Shown: in pieces, positions 8,201-15,350 of the stretch
Position numbering within the stretch: position 1 is the first letter of the stretch
Layout of the letters: each line of letters opens with the position of its first letter
NCBI RefSeq assembly: GCF_002900975.1
Contig: NZ_PJON01000002.1
Span: 434,001 to 498,000 of the forward strand
DNA from: Tabrizicola aquatica
Lineage (GTDB): Bacteria; Pseudomonadota; Alphaproteobacteria; Rhodobacterales; Rhodobacteraceae
Direction of reading: 5' to 3'
Length of the DNA stretch: 64,000 nt
Made by a program: the position numbers and the translations under genes
Notes under the pieces: generated by a model
Seen by the model: only the letters and a program-made list of their open reading frames with translations
The model's database searches: none
What the model was told of the DNA's origin: nothing

Positions 8201-9927
8201 GGCTGCGGACGGGCCGGTCGGGCGATGTGCTGCCGCTGTCGCTTGGCTATACGCTGGCTGGCCTGCCGAAAGAGCTGCGCGTCGGCAGTCACGCGCCCTT
8301 GGCGATGCACCATGACGGCCGGGGGCTGGAGGTTCTGCGCCACAGCGCGGCCGGCTTTGCCCTGGCACAGAACTATAGCGCCGGCGGCATGTTGCAGACC
8401 CAGATTGCCGGAACCGCTGCCAGCCTGGGCGATGCCGTACGGCTTGGCCAGGCCGGCACCGCGTCACGCCACAGCCTGCATCCCGGCCCCGCAACTCGCG
8501 CCTTCCGCAGCTACGACTGGGACCGCGCCGGTCGGGCGATTGCGATCAAGGATGGCCATTGGGGCGAAAGCCGCTTTGCCTATGACAAGCGCGGCCAGGT
8601 CGTCGCCACCGGTCAGCGCGACCGCCACGGGGTCGAGGTTGCCCGCACCGGCTATGACTATGACCCCGCCCGCAACCTGTCGGCGATCCGCGGTCTGGCG
8701 GGCTTTGCCAAGGTCGAGCAGGCCAGGGGCGGCCGCACCCGGGCGCGGGGCCAGACCTTCTACCAGCATGACGCCAATGGCCGCGTGATCGAGAAACGGG
8801 TGGAAGAACCCGGCTTCCGCCCCCGCATCTGGCGCATGGCCTGGAACGGCGAGGACCGGTTGGTCCGCCTGGAAACCCCCGATGGCGCGGTCTGGGCCTA
8901 TGCCTACGACCCCCTGGGCCGCCGCATCCGTCGCCTGAAACTGGTGGCAGGCGCCCGCGATGAAGACCGCGACACGCCCCCCGGTGGCGGCTTTGCCTAT
9001 CAGTGGGACGGCGACCAGATCGTCGCCGAAGCCCCGATTTACGCCGACGGCACAGTGGCCTGGGACCGGGCCGAGGCCTGGGTCTATGAGCCCGGCAGCT
9101 TCCGCCCGCTGGCCAAGCTGCAGGGCGAGGACCTGTACTACGTCGTCACCGACCACATCGGCACGCCCCGAGAGCTGATCAGTGAAGACGGCACCCGCAC
9201 CGCCTGGCGCGCGCGCCTTGGCCTGTGGGGCGAGACCGAAGCCCTCACCCGCCGCGCCGCCAACGACAACACCGTGCCCGATTGCCCGATCCGTTTCCAA
9301 GGCCAGTGGTTCGACGAGGAAAGCGGCCTCCACTACAACCGTTTCCGTTATTACGACCCCGAGGCAGGGCAGTATCTGTCCCCTGATCCCATAGGGCTGG
9401 CAGGCGGTGAACGGCCGCAAGGGTATGTGGCGGATCCGAACGGGTGGGTGGATCCTCTTGGGTTGGCTGGCTGTTCAGACCGGTTGCGGGCAAACATGAT
9501 GGAGGACATGGGACTGCCACGTGCGACGCGGGCTCCCGGCTACCAGGCTCAGCATCTTGTTCCCGGCGCGCTATCAAACCATCCGGCCGTGAAGCTGGCA
9601 GGAATTGATATCGATTCCGCTCCGAATGGGATCTTCCTGCCCGATAATCGTGCACCAATTAGCCCGCTATCGAGGCATCAAGGCAGTCATCCCGGTTACA
9701 ATCAGGCTGTAGAAGCTGCTCTCAATCGCATCGATCTAAGCAAGGGACAGCAGCACGCCGCTTCGCAGATTGCTGCGATGCAAGATGTCCTGAGGGTCAA
9801 CCAACAAAACGGTGTCCCAATCAGAAGTGCTGACTGGGTTGGTCCATATACACCGGGTGGCACGGCTACAGGGACCTCCAGGGCCTTCAATCGTTGGGAT
9901 AGCATTTTGAGCGGGGCAGGCTTCTGA
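5290..9927 (+). CDS. PAAR-Rhs polymorphic toxin with AHH-type nuclease tip
   Basis: A T6SS effector of 1545 residues. Residues about 65-115 and 150-205 are hydrophobic Gly/Ala-rich helices, the client region of the Eag chaperone. A PAAR domain runs from GHPIAHTSM (about 145) to about 285 (PNVFFQGKPVAH, FVNNWPMTRIGHKTTC). Residues about 310-1390 are the RHS/YD-repeat shell with many GxxxxYxYDxxGR repeats. The self-cleavage region keeps DPIGLAGG and ends in WVDPLGL at 1386-1392, after which the tip (about 153 residues) is released. The tip resembles AHH nucleases of the HNH/EndoVII superfamily: AQHLVP (H1422), NGIFLP (from N1446) and SRHQGSHPGYN (H1463, H1467). The first His of the usual AHH is Gln here. 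The tip is visibly less GC-rich than the shell, as expected for an exchanged module. The probable immunity gene overlaps its stop codon by one base. Confidence 0.93.
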   Translation: MGILNGATTAAQMGTRHGTYTSSSGDPTGTSPAGTVPSQYDRSATERGIDNTLNVVESDTFNYAVSGSFLAYGAATGAYSAMGAGTSVMAGAAAGALPVAVGLGAGIAGGLIGAYVGDKLGHAVMSRIPGFNRLPESGEMPATTGHPIAHTSMLATLGALVLGAVAGIAVGAFIIATGGTGLLVIAAAAAAGGAIAGLGAGFASAAGQYGTNQGVIGPGSPNVFFQGKPVAHVMTPVACSVHKVAACAEGAETVFVNNWPMTRIGHKTTCDGVVNDGCKTIAIDKDTSAIALDIDGGWMRRWTRIGLAVLNFLPIPRSKGRSNRSNKVDGTPCGAARCVSDPINVATGTLVDTRTDFALPGTIPLVLTRSYSRGAEGLMGRDWASSWGRFLRISGETTTYQDAEGVRVVFHTPETEILSTNLRMPHLEMLGQRDGDIFVFDRREQLFHCFGHRVGDRLLLTAIEDRNGNRVTFRYRGADLFEVTHTDGYKLDVHCDAGVIRALSLAGHETGDCNATWAYSSEGRLVEARSPQFGTLFYGYDDQGRINRWADTNATEVFYAYSGDRIVRSWTASGHMGVRLEHFPQEQRTVAHFTDGHQETFHYDKDGLVWKEIDGKGAVWLTEWDTRFNVTARVDPMGNRTEFTYDEGGNLTSAKDPTGATLSWSFDADGQLAARTDAAGATERFVYDDKGNLSAVIDATGGRVGFRRGDKGEVLRIDLPGGGQERVYYDQFLRPVRRVDPDGAAQNMTYDREGRLIQLVDPEGGVTRFDVTRGPENPRGSVRRIDLPDGGSVQMTWDGEGQLASVTDGEGNTRSFRSGAFDLPLAAIDEAGQSLTFEHDTELRLTAVINALGERFEYTYDVTGALVAEKDFSGLVTRYERDLSGRMVARIAPDGTVTRFAYDARGDLIEVKVLDRDGPRITRLEHDARGLLTLAENADGKVEFAYDLLGRLVSEKLNGREILSTYAPSSGLRTGRSGDVLPLSLGYTLAGLPKELRVGSHAPLAMHHDGRGLEVLRHSAAGFALAQNYSAGGMLQTQIAGTAASLGDAVRLGQAGTASRHSLHPGPATRAFRSYDWDRAGRAIAIKDGHWGESRFAYDKRGQVVATGQRDRHGVEVARTGYDYDPARNLSAIRGLAGFAKVEQARGGRTRARGQTFYQHDANGRVIEKRVEEPGFRPRIWRMAWNGEDRLVRLETPDGAVWAYAYDPLGRRIRRLKLVAGARDEDRDTPPGGGFAYQWDGDQIVAEAPIYADGTVAWDRAEAWVYEPGSFRPLAKLQGEDLYYVVTDHIGTPRELISEDGTRTAWRARLGLWGETEALTRRAANDNTVPDCPIRFQGQWFDEESGLHYNRFRYYDPEAGQYLSPDPIGLAGGERPQGYVADPNGWVDPLGLAGCSDRLRANMMEDMGLPRATRAPGYQAQHLVPGALSNHPAVKLAGIDIDSAPNGIFLPDNRAPISPLSRHQGSHPGYNQAVEAALNRIDLSKGQQHAASQIAAMQDVLRVNQQNGVPIRSADWVGPYTPGGTATGTSRAFNRWDSILSGAGF

Positions 9928-10460
9928 TGACCATGGACGAGTCATATTTCCTGGAACCGGTTGACTTCTTTCTGAACCCCAAATTGCTTTCCGGATGGAA
10001 TGGCGATGGAATCGATCAGGAGGTTGAGTTGGTCGAGGATCTCGAGCGCGCGATGCTGCTGGAGAACTCTCAGGATCTTTCCGACGGCTATGCCATATGG
10101 TCAGATTATCTTACCAATGCTGTGGCACCGTTCTATACAACTGAACTTGGGCGTGCCGGCAGACAAATCGTTGAAGTCCACGGAGCCAAAGTTTGGGATG
10201 GGCTTGGGAATTTCCAGATTGAACTGCGGAAGAAAAAGGTTCGGCGAACCATAACCGAGTTCGAGGAGTTCTGGTCAGCAACAGCCTTTGATATCCTCGA
10301 ACATCTGAAGATGATCGCCGTCGGCCGATTCTGTTCGAAAGACTATGATACTTCGAGGTTGGAAAATGTCTTTGTGATCTACGCGAATGGCTTTTATCCC
10401 TGTGGGCTAAGGACAGATGGACGCCTCGCGGCATTTGACCCCAGGGTTCTACAGCGCTGA
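9927..10460 (+). CDS. Probable immunity protein for the AHH-nuclease Rhs tip
   Basis: A 177-residue, soluble, acidic protein without signal peptide or membrane helices. I do not recognise its family. Its ATG at 9927-9929 shares one base with the TGA of the rhs gene (TGATG junction), the kind of translational coupling seen for toxin/immunity pairs. It is the first gene after the toxin tip, is lower in GC than the Rhs shell, and is of typical immunity-protein size. It should therefore act in the cytoplasm by binding the AHH nuclease domain. The function is inferred from position alone. Confidence 0.62.
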   Translation: MTMDESYFLEPVDFFLNPKLLSGWNGDGIDQEVELVEDLERAMLLENSQDLSDGYAIWSDYLTNAVAPFYTTELGRAGRQIVEVHGAKVWDGLGNFQIELRKKKVRRTITEFEEFWSATAFDILEHLKMIAVGRFCSKDYDTSRLENVFVIYANGFYPCGLRTDGRLAAFDPRVLQR

Positions 10461-10500
10461 CTGGCGCGGCAGACCAGACTTCCCTTCATCACGTATGTGA

Positions 10501-10656
10501 GACCGGGCTGGCGGTGTTGCGTATCGCTCGTTGCGAGACGCAGAGATTTCTCGGGCAGCTGCCCGTCGCAATATTGCCACGGCGGACCAGTACTTCCAAA
10601 GCATCGGCGTAAATCCAAACACACCCACCAGAATTCCTGGAAACCGAGCAAAGTAA
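10501..10656 (+). pseudogene. Remnant of a displaced Rhs toxin tip (orphan CT)
   Basis: In this frame the sequence reads as the C-terminal end of a toxin domain (GGVAYRSLRDAEISRAAA, then ATADQYFQSIGVNPNT and RIPGNRAK) and ends in TAA at 10654-10656, the last base of which starts the next gene. It has no start codon of its own, and a TGA at 10498-10500 closes the frame upstream. No Rhs-core sequence precedes it. I read it as the tail of a former Rhs toxin whose coupled immunity gene survives. The toxin family is not recognised. Confidence 0.5.
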
Positions 10657-10886
10657 TGGATCAGCTCCTATCAGAGCTAAACTCACTTGTTTCAAACTTG
10701 GCCAACGGTCAGTTTGCAAGACTTGTAGCAAGTGGACAGAATGGTCGCCTGACAGAAGAAGAAATTTCTGAGGCAATAACAACCTATCCCGGAAAGATGA
10801 ATTACCATGCAGCCGATAAAGATTCGGTTAACGTTATTTATTACAGTAAGTCAGACACGTCGGGTATCATAGAATATGAACTCTAA
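10656..10886 (+). CDS. Small orphan immunity-like protein
   Basis: A 76-residue protein starting at ATG 10656, which overlaps by one base the stop of the toxin-tip remnant. This is the same TGATG/TAATG-type junction seen at the active toxin/immunity pair. The sequence has a short helical N-terminus (MDQLLSELNSLVSNLANG), then RLTEEEISEAI and a C-terminal beta strand (VNVIYYSKSDTSGIIEYEL). The layout is reminiscent of the DUF7668 family found beside polymorphic toxins, but that match is weak. The first part of its coding sequence reappears near 14336. It is probably an orphan immunity gene. A longer in-frame extension to 10497 is unlikely because it covers the toxin remnant. Confidence 0.5.
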   Translation: MDQLLSELNSLVSNLANGQFARLVASGQNGRLTEEEISEAITTYPGKMNYHAADKDSVNVIYYSKSDTSGIIEYEL

Positions 10887-11007
10887 TTTGATAGGATTCG
10901 AAGTGATCTGACATTGTCTTGTGAATTTGACCTTGCTAGAGCGCCAGTCCTTACGATTGAGAACATCCATGTCTTGTAGCGATTGATCTGCGTTTCTGGT
11001 GCCCTAG

Positions 11008-11100
11008 GCACAGTACTCAAACCGTGTCCCCATCTCCGATGGCGGCACCTGCACTTGGGCAACGTGCAGATACTTCGACAACCTCGGAGCATTCGACTGA
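11008..11100 (+). pseudogene. Possible tail of a second displaced toxin tip
   Basis: A frame of about 30 codons (AQYSNRVPISDGG to CRYFDNLGAFD) is closed by TGA at 11098-11100, whose last base starts the next immunity-like gene. The frame is blocked upstream by TAG at 11005-11007. The one-base overlap repeats the toxin/immunity junction seen twice upstream, and this junction is the main reason to call it a toxin remnant. No family is recognised. Confidence 0.3.
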
Positions 11101-11451
11101 TGGAAAGATCAGCCTTGGAGAAACTATTTGCCCTCAACGTCCCGGCGACAACGGATTCCGTTCGTGAGGCGGAGACGCAATTGGCAATGCCGCTTCCGCA
11201 GGACTACAAGGAATTTCTTTCGATAAGCAATGGGTTAACGACCAATCGCCTTGTCCTGCTGGAAGCTGAAGACATCGCCAGCCGCAACAAAGTCGGATAT
11301 GGGGCGCAAGCTGCCTTCACTGACCACTCGAAACCAGGCGGCTATGAACGGACTGCCCGTCAATCAGCGCGGGGAGATTGTTGTGATAGAGCATCCATAC
11401 AAAGCTGTCGATATCAAGAACACCCTGGACAATTTAATTGATGGTATCTGA
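11100..11451 (+). pseudogene. SMI1/KNR4 (SUKH) immunity gene with a frameshift
   Basis: The first frame gives MERSALEKLFALNVPATT, REAETQLAMPLPQDYKEFL and ISNGLTTNRLVLLEAEDI. This is the classic opening of the SUKH (SMI1/KNR4) superfamily, which supplies immunity to many nuclease toxins. After about 11290-11345 the meaningful sequence continues in another frame (NGLPVNQRGEIVVIEHPYK, then KNTLDNLIDGI, stop TGA 11449-11451). A single-base change therefore separates the two halves. Restored, the protein would be about 117 residues. The frameshift may be real decay or a sequencing error. It lies in the orphan cassette array, downstream of a toxin-tail remnant. Confidence 0.6.
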
Positions 11452-11452
11452 T

Positions 11453-12250
11453 ATGACTGTAGGAATAGCAATCTACGGAGTGGCGCCGGGCCAATCATCC
11501 TTGGCGTTGAGCCTAGGGCTGTCGCTGTTTGATACGCTTGGGCTTAAAGTGTCGTCTGCCACTACGCCCAGACTCCTTGTTGGTGGAGACCATCCCGGAG
11601 ACCATGAGGTAGTGGATGTTACGCTTGCAGAACTGCAAGATCAGATAGAATTGGGAAATGTTGCCGCGTTCGCGATCTTCAATGAAGATGGAGCGCATTT
11701 GCCGTGGCGGGCAGCGTTCCATCATTCCATTGACGGTTTCGGAAGCTTCCCCCATTTAAGCATTCAGGTTCCCGAAGATAAAATTGGCCCGCCAGAGGCA
11801 TGGGGTGATGGACTTTCGACGATATTCCAAGGCCTTAAGTTCAAGTACGCGATTGGCTATCGCGCGGAAAGTGCTTCGTCTGCATGGAATTATTGCTTGG
11901 GTAATGGAACCACAAAGGTTGATGAGCGTGAGAATAATGTAAAGTTTGCACGAGAAATCCCACAAACAAGAGGCGGATTGGGGCGATATGCGGGATCGAT
12001 GCTCCGTATGGTTTACCCCTTGAATGTTCTAAATAACGAGCATTGCAAGATCATGGTGGACGGTGTCCCTCTTGAGGAGCTTATTCGGTCTTCGTCCGAT
12101 ATGGGAAAACTCACTGATTTGTCGAACGGTCTGAAACTCTGGATATTGCGGGATTCGCAACTTTCCAATGCGAACGCCAAGTTAGGAGGGTCAGGCTGCC
12201 TGATTTCTTGGCAGGAAAGTAACCTGAGAACGACGCGCCGACTGCCCTAA
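11453..12250 (+). CDS. Unrecognised protein inside the Rhs cassette array, possible immunity factor
   Basis: About 265 residues from ATG 11453 (an in-frame ATG at 11441 and TTG at 11438 would give slightly longer forms). No signal peptide or membrane helix is visible. The sequence opens MTVGIAIYGVAPGQSSLALS and contains HLPWRAAFHHSIDGFGSFPH and GRYAGSMLRMVYPLN. It starts one base after the stop of the SUKH remnant and ends about 45 bases before a fragment of the Rhs core. Base composition is lower in GC than the flanking housekeeping genes. I do not recognise the family. The size and place fit a large immunity protein of the Imm52 kind or an effector accessory, but this is only inference. Its last 15-20 residues may be read-through into recombined DNA. 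Confidence 0.5.
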   Translation: MTVGIAIYGVAPGQSSLALSLGLSLFDTLGLKVSSATTPRLLVGGDHPGDHEVVDVTLAELQDQIELGNVAAFAIFNEDGAHLPWRAAFHHSIDGFGSFPHLSIQVPEDKIGPPEAWGDGLSTIFQGLKFKYAIGYRAESASSAWNYCLGNGTTKVDERENNVKFAREIPQTRGGLGRYAGSMLRMVYPLNVLNNEHCKIMVDGVPLEELIRSSSDMGKLTDLSNGLKLWILRDSQLSNANAKLGGSGCLISWQESNLRTTRRLP

Positions 12251-12296
12251 TGGTTTCGCAGGTGGTGCTTAACGTACCCGATAGGATCCATTGATC

Positions 12297-13068
12297 CCGC
12301 CCGCTGGCCAAACTGCAGGGTGAGGACCCGTACTACGTCGTCACCGACCACATCGGCACCCCGCGCGAGTTGATATCAGAAGACGGCACCCGCACCGCCT
12401 GGCGCGCGCGCCTTGGCCTGTGGGGCGAGACCGAAGCCCACACCCGCCGCGCCGCCAATGACAACACCGCGCCAGACTGCCCCATCCGCTTCCAGGGCCA
12501 GTGGGTCGACGAGGAATCCGGCCTCCACTACAACCGCTTCCGGTACTATGATCCTGAGGCGGGGCAGTATCTGTCGCCCGATCCCATAGGGCTGGCAGGC
12601 GGCGACAGGCCGCAAGGGTATGTGGCAGACCCGAACGGCTGGGTTGATCCGCTGGGACTGAACACATGCAGTGGGACGTCTCCAGCTCCGGCAAGGTCGA
12701 GGCGTCCGACACCGCTGCGTGAGCAGTATCTCGGCAGCACACCAGGAAAGAATTCCCGAACCGGACGTCAGGTCCGCGAGAGGATGCGTCGCGAAGGCAA
12801 TTTGCGGACGAACAGACGTGGACAGGACGAGTTCCTAGGAGAGGATGGAAACTGGTATCCCGTAGATTCACCTCAAACACATATGGGACACAATCCTATG
12901 GATTCCGTTGACTACTGGAATACGACGGGCCGAAATTATGGCGCTAAGTCACCAGCTGTCCGGCAGTGGATGCTTGACCCAGACAACTACCGCTTCGAAT
13001 ATGGCCCCCTCAATTCCTCCAGGGGCGGGGCCACGCGCTCGCGCTATCTTCCACCGGCAGTCCCATAG
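12297..13068 (+). pseudogene. Orphan Rhs core 3' fragment with GH-E-type nuclease tip
   Basis: From 12297 the DNA matches the main rhs gene (9102-9466) with only scattered substitutions. It encodes RPLAKLQGED, then RFQGQWVDEESGLHYNRF and ends with the cleavage motif WVDPLGL at about 12658. There is no start: an in-frame TGA lies at 12292-12294. After DPLGL comes a different tip of about 137 residues. Its end (HMGHNPMDSVDYW, MLDPDNYRFEYGPLNSSRGG) fits the GH-E family of HNH/EndoVII nuclease toxins, with the GH pair and the later Glu both present. The toxin could return to use by recombination of the shared core sequence into the main rhs gene. A TTG at 12370 could in principle start a free 232-residue protein, but no ribosome site supports this. 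Confidence 0.78.
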
Positions 13069-13075
13069 GTATCGA

Positions 13076-13507
13076 ATGTCACGCAGACCCCAACTACTCG
13101 AGCCCTTGCGAACCCAGATCGACGGCATTCTTGCAAGGTCCGGGAGCGCGTTTCAGTCGGGGGACATGGCGACGGCCCTTACCCTTGCGCAGGAAGCCTG
13201 GGACATTATTCCCGAGCCAAAGTCGTCTTGGGACTACTATCCGCAAAGCCTCGCTTCCGGTTTTGTCGAAGATTACGCGGATGCTGGGGACGTTGCCCTG
13301 ACCAAGAAATGGATCGCGATCACACATGACGTCTATGACAACGCGGACCGCACCATCCATTTCCCTCTGATGCTTGAAGGCAAGGTTCTGGTCCGGCTAG
13401 GGTTGAACGACGAGGCCAAGCCTGTATTCGAGCGGATCTACGAGCTCTACGGAAAAGAAGGCTTCAAGGGCGAACATGCGGCTTTCCTGAAGCTGATCCG
13501 ACCATAG
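13076..13507 (+). CDS. TPR-like immunity protein for the orphan GH-E toxin
   Basis: A 143-residue helical protein starting at ATG 13076, 7 bases after the toxin tip's stop. The sequence looks like degenerate tetratricopeptide helices (GSAFQSGDMATALTLAQEAW, later LGLNDEAKPVFERIYELYG). It shares its pattern with the next gene, including a PEP-x-W segment (IIPEPKSSWDYY against LLPEPRAIWDAA). It is probably the cytoplasmic inhibitor of the GH-E nuclease; TPR-like immunity proteins are known next to such toxins. Assignment rests on position and fold-like pattern. Confidence 0.62.
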   Translation: MSRRPQLLEPLRTQIDGILARSGSAFQSGDMATALTLAQEAWDIIPEPKSSWDYYPQSLASGFVEDYADAGDVALTKKWIAITHDVYDNADRTIHFPLMLEGKVLVRLGLNDEAKPVFERIYELYGKEGFKGEHAAFLKLIRP

Positions 13508-13508
13508 C

Positions 13509-13957
13509 ATGCTTAACCAGGACGGATTACTGCCAGATGAGATTTATGCAGAGGTCGAGAGGCTATCAGCCCGTGGCAACGGGCTGCTTGAAGCGACGGA
13601 TTACCAAGGTGCGATTGAAGCCTGGACAACTGCGCTGACGCTGCTGCCAGAGCCCAGGGCTATCTGGGATGCAGCCATGTGGCTTCATACGTCCATCGGA
13701 GATGCTGCCTACCAAGCAGGTGACGACGAGACTGCACTCGCAGCGTTTCTTGAAGCGTCGCGCAGTGCGGGCGGGCAGGTCATCCGTTCGTGCAGATGAA
13801 TATTGGAATCCTTTTGCTTGACGCTGGCCAAGAAGCAAAGGCTGTGCCGCATCTTCTGCGTGCTTACATGGCTGAGGGGCGGGACATCTTTGCCAACTTT
13901 GGCCTGCAGTATCTGGACCCCCTGCTGCGCCGGGGTCTGGTGGCTGACGGCAAGTAG
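13509..13957 (+). pseudogene. Second TPR-like immunity gene, frameshifted
   Basis: Starts 1 base after its neighbour's stop. The first frame (LSARGNGLLEATDYQGAIEA, LTLLPEPRAIWDAAMWLHTS) runs to a stop at 13799. The rest of the protein continues in another frame from about 13780 (HPFVQMNIGILLLDAGQEAK, then YLDPLLRRGLVADGK) to TAG at 13955-13957. The whole would be about 149 residues and is a diverged paralogue of the preceding immunity protein. A single-base indel at about 13760-13785 separates the halves. This may be decay or a sequencing error. Confidence 0.6.
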
Positions 13958-13962
13958 AAGTT

Positions 13963-14300
13963 TTGACCTTGTCAAAGATCGTGATCACGGCATCGGGTGC
14001 TGATTGGTCTACCCCCGCGTTGCTTGAATTCAAACGTCTGACTGGAGTTGCGCCGACAACTGTCAAGGCTGTACTACCCGGTCAACCTTTGCTGGAGCGG
14101 GAACTGTTCCTGAACAATCACCCGACGTCGCGCGTATCCTGCGGGGTGTCATTACACTCGACCGCGCTCAAAGCCTAGCTCTTGGCTACTATGAACTTGA
14201 GCCAGAAGAGGATTTCGCCACCGCTCCCCTGGAACATTGCCGGATTGATGCGGATGTGCTGTCCAACATTCTTGCTGAGGCTGACGGCCAGTTCACGTGA
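13963..14300 (+). pseudogene. Decayed immunity-like gene of unknown family
   Basis: One frame reads KIVITASGADWSTPALLEFK and LERELFLNNH up to about 14120. The plausible continuation (DVARILRGVITLDRAQSLAL, GYYELEPEEDFATAP, ending LAEADGQFT) is in a different frame and stops at TGA 14298-14300. The joined product would be about 110 residues. I do not recognise it. Its place directly behind two immunity genes, and its size, suggest a third orphan immunity gene broken by an indel near 14118-14124. Confidence 0.45.
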
Positions 14301-14335
14301 ACTGTCGCCCGCAAGAAAACTGACGAAAGGGTTCG

Positions 14336-14380
14336 GCTCAACTCACTTGTTTCAAACATGGTCAATAGTAAAGTTGCAAG
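14336..14380 (+). repeat. Partial duplicate of the start of the small immunity gene at 10656
   Basis: The block CTCACTTGTTTCAAAC and the bases around it (14336-14380) match 10677-10725 with a few changes, so that LNSLVSNLANGQFAR there becomes LNSLVSNMVNSKVAR here. The rest of that gene is not present. It reads as a recombination scar between cassettes. Confidence 0.55.
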
Positions 14381-14402
14381 AAACCCTCGATATCCTAGGA
14401 AT

Positions 14403-14864
14403 ATGACCTTTCAAGAGCTGAAGCTTGGCGACGTGATCAAAGTTCCCTTTGCAGACAAGTATGCGCTCTGCAAGACAATTTATCTATCTTCGATTGTTAG
14501 GGACGTTTTCGGGTTTGTGGTTCTTGGCCGCCACTTTGCAGAAAATGAAGTGCCCCAAGTAGAAGCGATTTTTCCAATACTGGAGTTTGAACTTGGTATC
14601 GGCAGGGTGAAAGTATTCTATGCTGATCGAAAGAATGTGGAAAAGGACGGTGTATGGACGGTTGTTGGATCCTTGCCAGTGAACGAAGGCGAACAGAGCC
14701 TTTTGCTTCACGGCGTAGGTGGAACGCTGTATAAGTGCAATGACCCGGTAAGGGAGTTCACCTCGATTGCCGAGCGAAAATCCGTTCCGCAAATTCTGAC
14801 ATATGGAAACAAGGCGGTTGAGACTGTTTTGGAGCTTGGCTTCAAACAAGCGAAATTGCTGTGA
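14403..14864 (+). CDS. Orphan immunity-like protein (possibly Imm26-like)
   Basis: A 153-residue soluble protein from ATG 14403; an upstream in-frame ATG at 14358 lies inside the duplicated scrap of another gene and is less likely. It opens MTFQELKLGDVIKVPFADKY, which recalls the beginning of Imm26-type immunity proteins (GDV/F followed by a short beta meander), though this is a weak resemblance. The reading frame is intact and lower in GC than the Rhs core fragments around it. It ends about 20 bases before another Rhs core fragment, so it probably served a tip that has been lost. Confidence 0.5.
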   Translation: MTFQELKLGDVIKVPFADKYALCKTIYLSSIVRDVFGFVVLGRHFAENEVPQVEAIFPILEFELGIGRVKVFYADRKNVEKDGVWTVVGSLPVNEGEQSLLLHGVGGTLYKCNDPVREFTSIAERKSVPQILTYGNKAVETVLELGFKQAKLL

Positions 14865-14886
14865 AGCGAGGCGATGCGTTGTCGAG

Positions 14887-15153
14887 CAATGGGACGGCGA
14901 CCAGATCGTCGCCGCGGCCCCGATCTACGCCGACGGCACCGTGGTCTGGGACCGGGCCGAGGCCTGGGTCTATGAACCCGGCAGCTTCCGCCCGCTGGCC
15001 AAACTGCAGGGCGAGGACCTGTACTACGTCGTCACCGACCACATCGGCACGCCGCGCGAGCTGATCAGCGAAGACGGCACCCGCACCGCCTGGCGCGCGC
15101 GCCTTGGCCTGTGGGGCGAAACCGAAGCCCTCACCCGCCGCGCTGCGAACGAC
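14887..15153 (+). pseudogene. Orphan Rhs core fragment (copy B)
   Basis: These 267 bases align without gaps to 9001-9267 of the main rhs gene (WDGDQIVAAAPIYADG to GETEALTRRAAND). The match breaks off abruptly at the codons after AAND, before the cleavage motif, and is followed by unrelated sequence. No start or ribosome site belongs to it. The fragment could serve as a homology arm for recombination with the functional gene. Confidence 0.8.
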
Positions 15154-15287
15154 CCTACGTCCTGACTGTGCAGTCCGTTCAAGATATTGTCGTGAATGCA
15201 CGACTTCAGAAGCCAAGCGCAAATTTAGCTGAGTTGCTTGAGGCATTTGTTTACTATTTTGAGAATGATGCCTTTATGACGCTGTAG
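15150..15287 (+). pseudogene. C-terminal remnant of an unknown cassette gene
   Basis: Directly after Rhs copy B a frame reads RPYVLTVQSVQDIVVNARLQ, then LLEAFVYYFENDAFMTL and a TAG at 15285-15287. It is AT-richer than its surroundings and looks like the end of a small immunity protein, but is too short to place. A GTG at 15168 could begin a 39-residue peptide; no ribosome site supports it. Confidence 0.3.
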
Positions 15288-15350
15288 ACCGGTCTCCAAA
15301 AGCGCCCAATACGATCAAGACTGCACCCCCTAGCGCTAATTTGACCCGGT

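Noticed and set aside
5359-8343. A 994-codon open frame on the minus strand
   Set aside because: It lies antisense to the Rhs shell. Long antisense frames are expected in repetitive GC-rich coding DNA, and its sequence has no family character.
1-9927. A complete T6SS cluster
   Set aside because: Only spike, chaperone and effector genes are visible; no tssB/C, tssM, hcp or clpV is present in the window.
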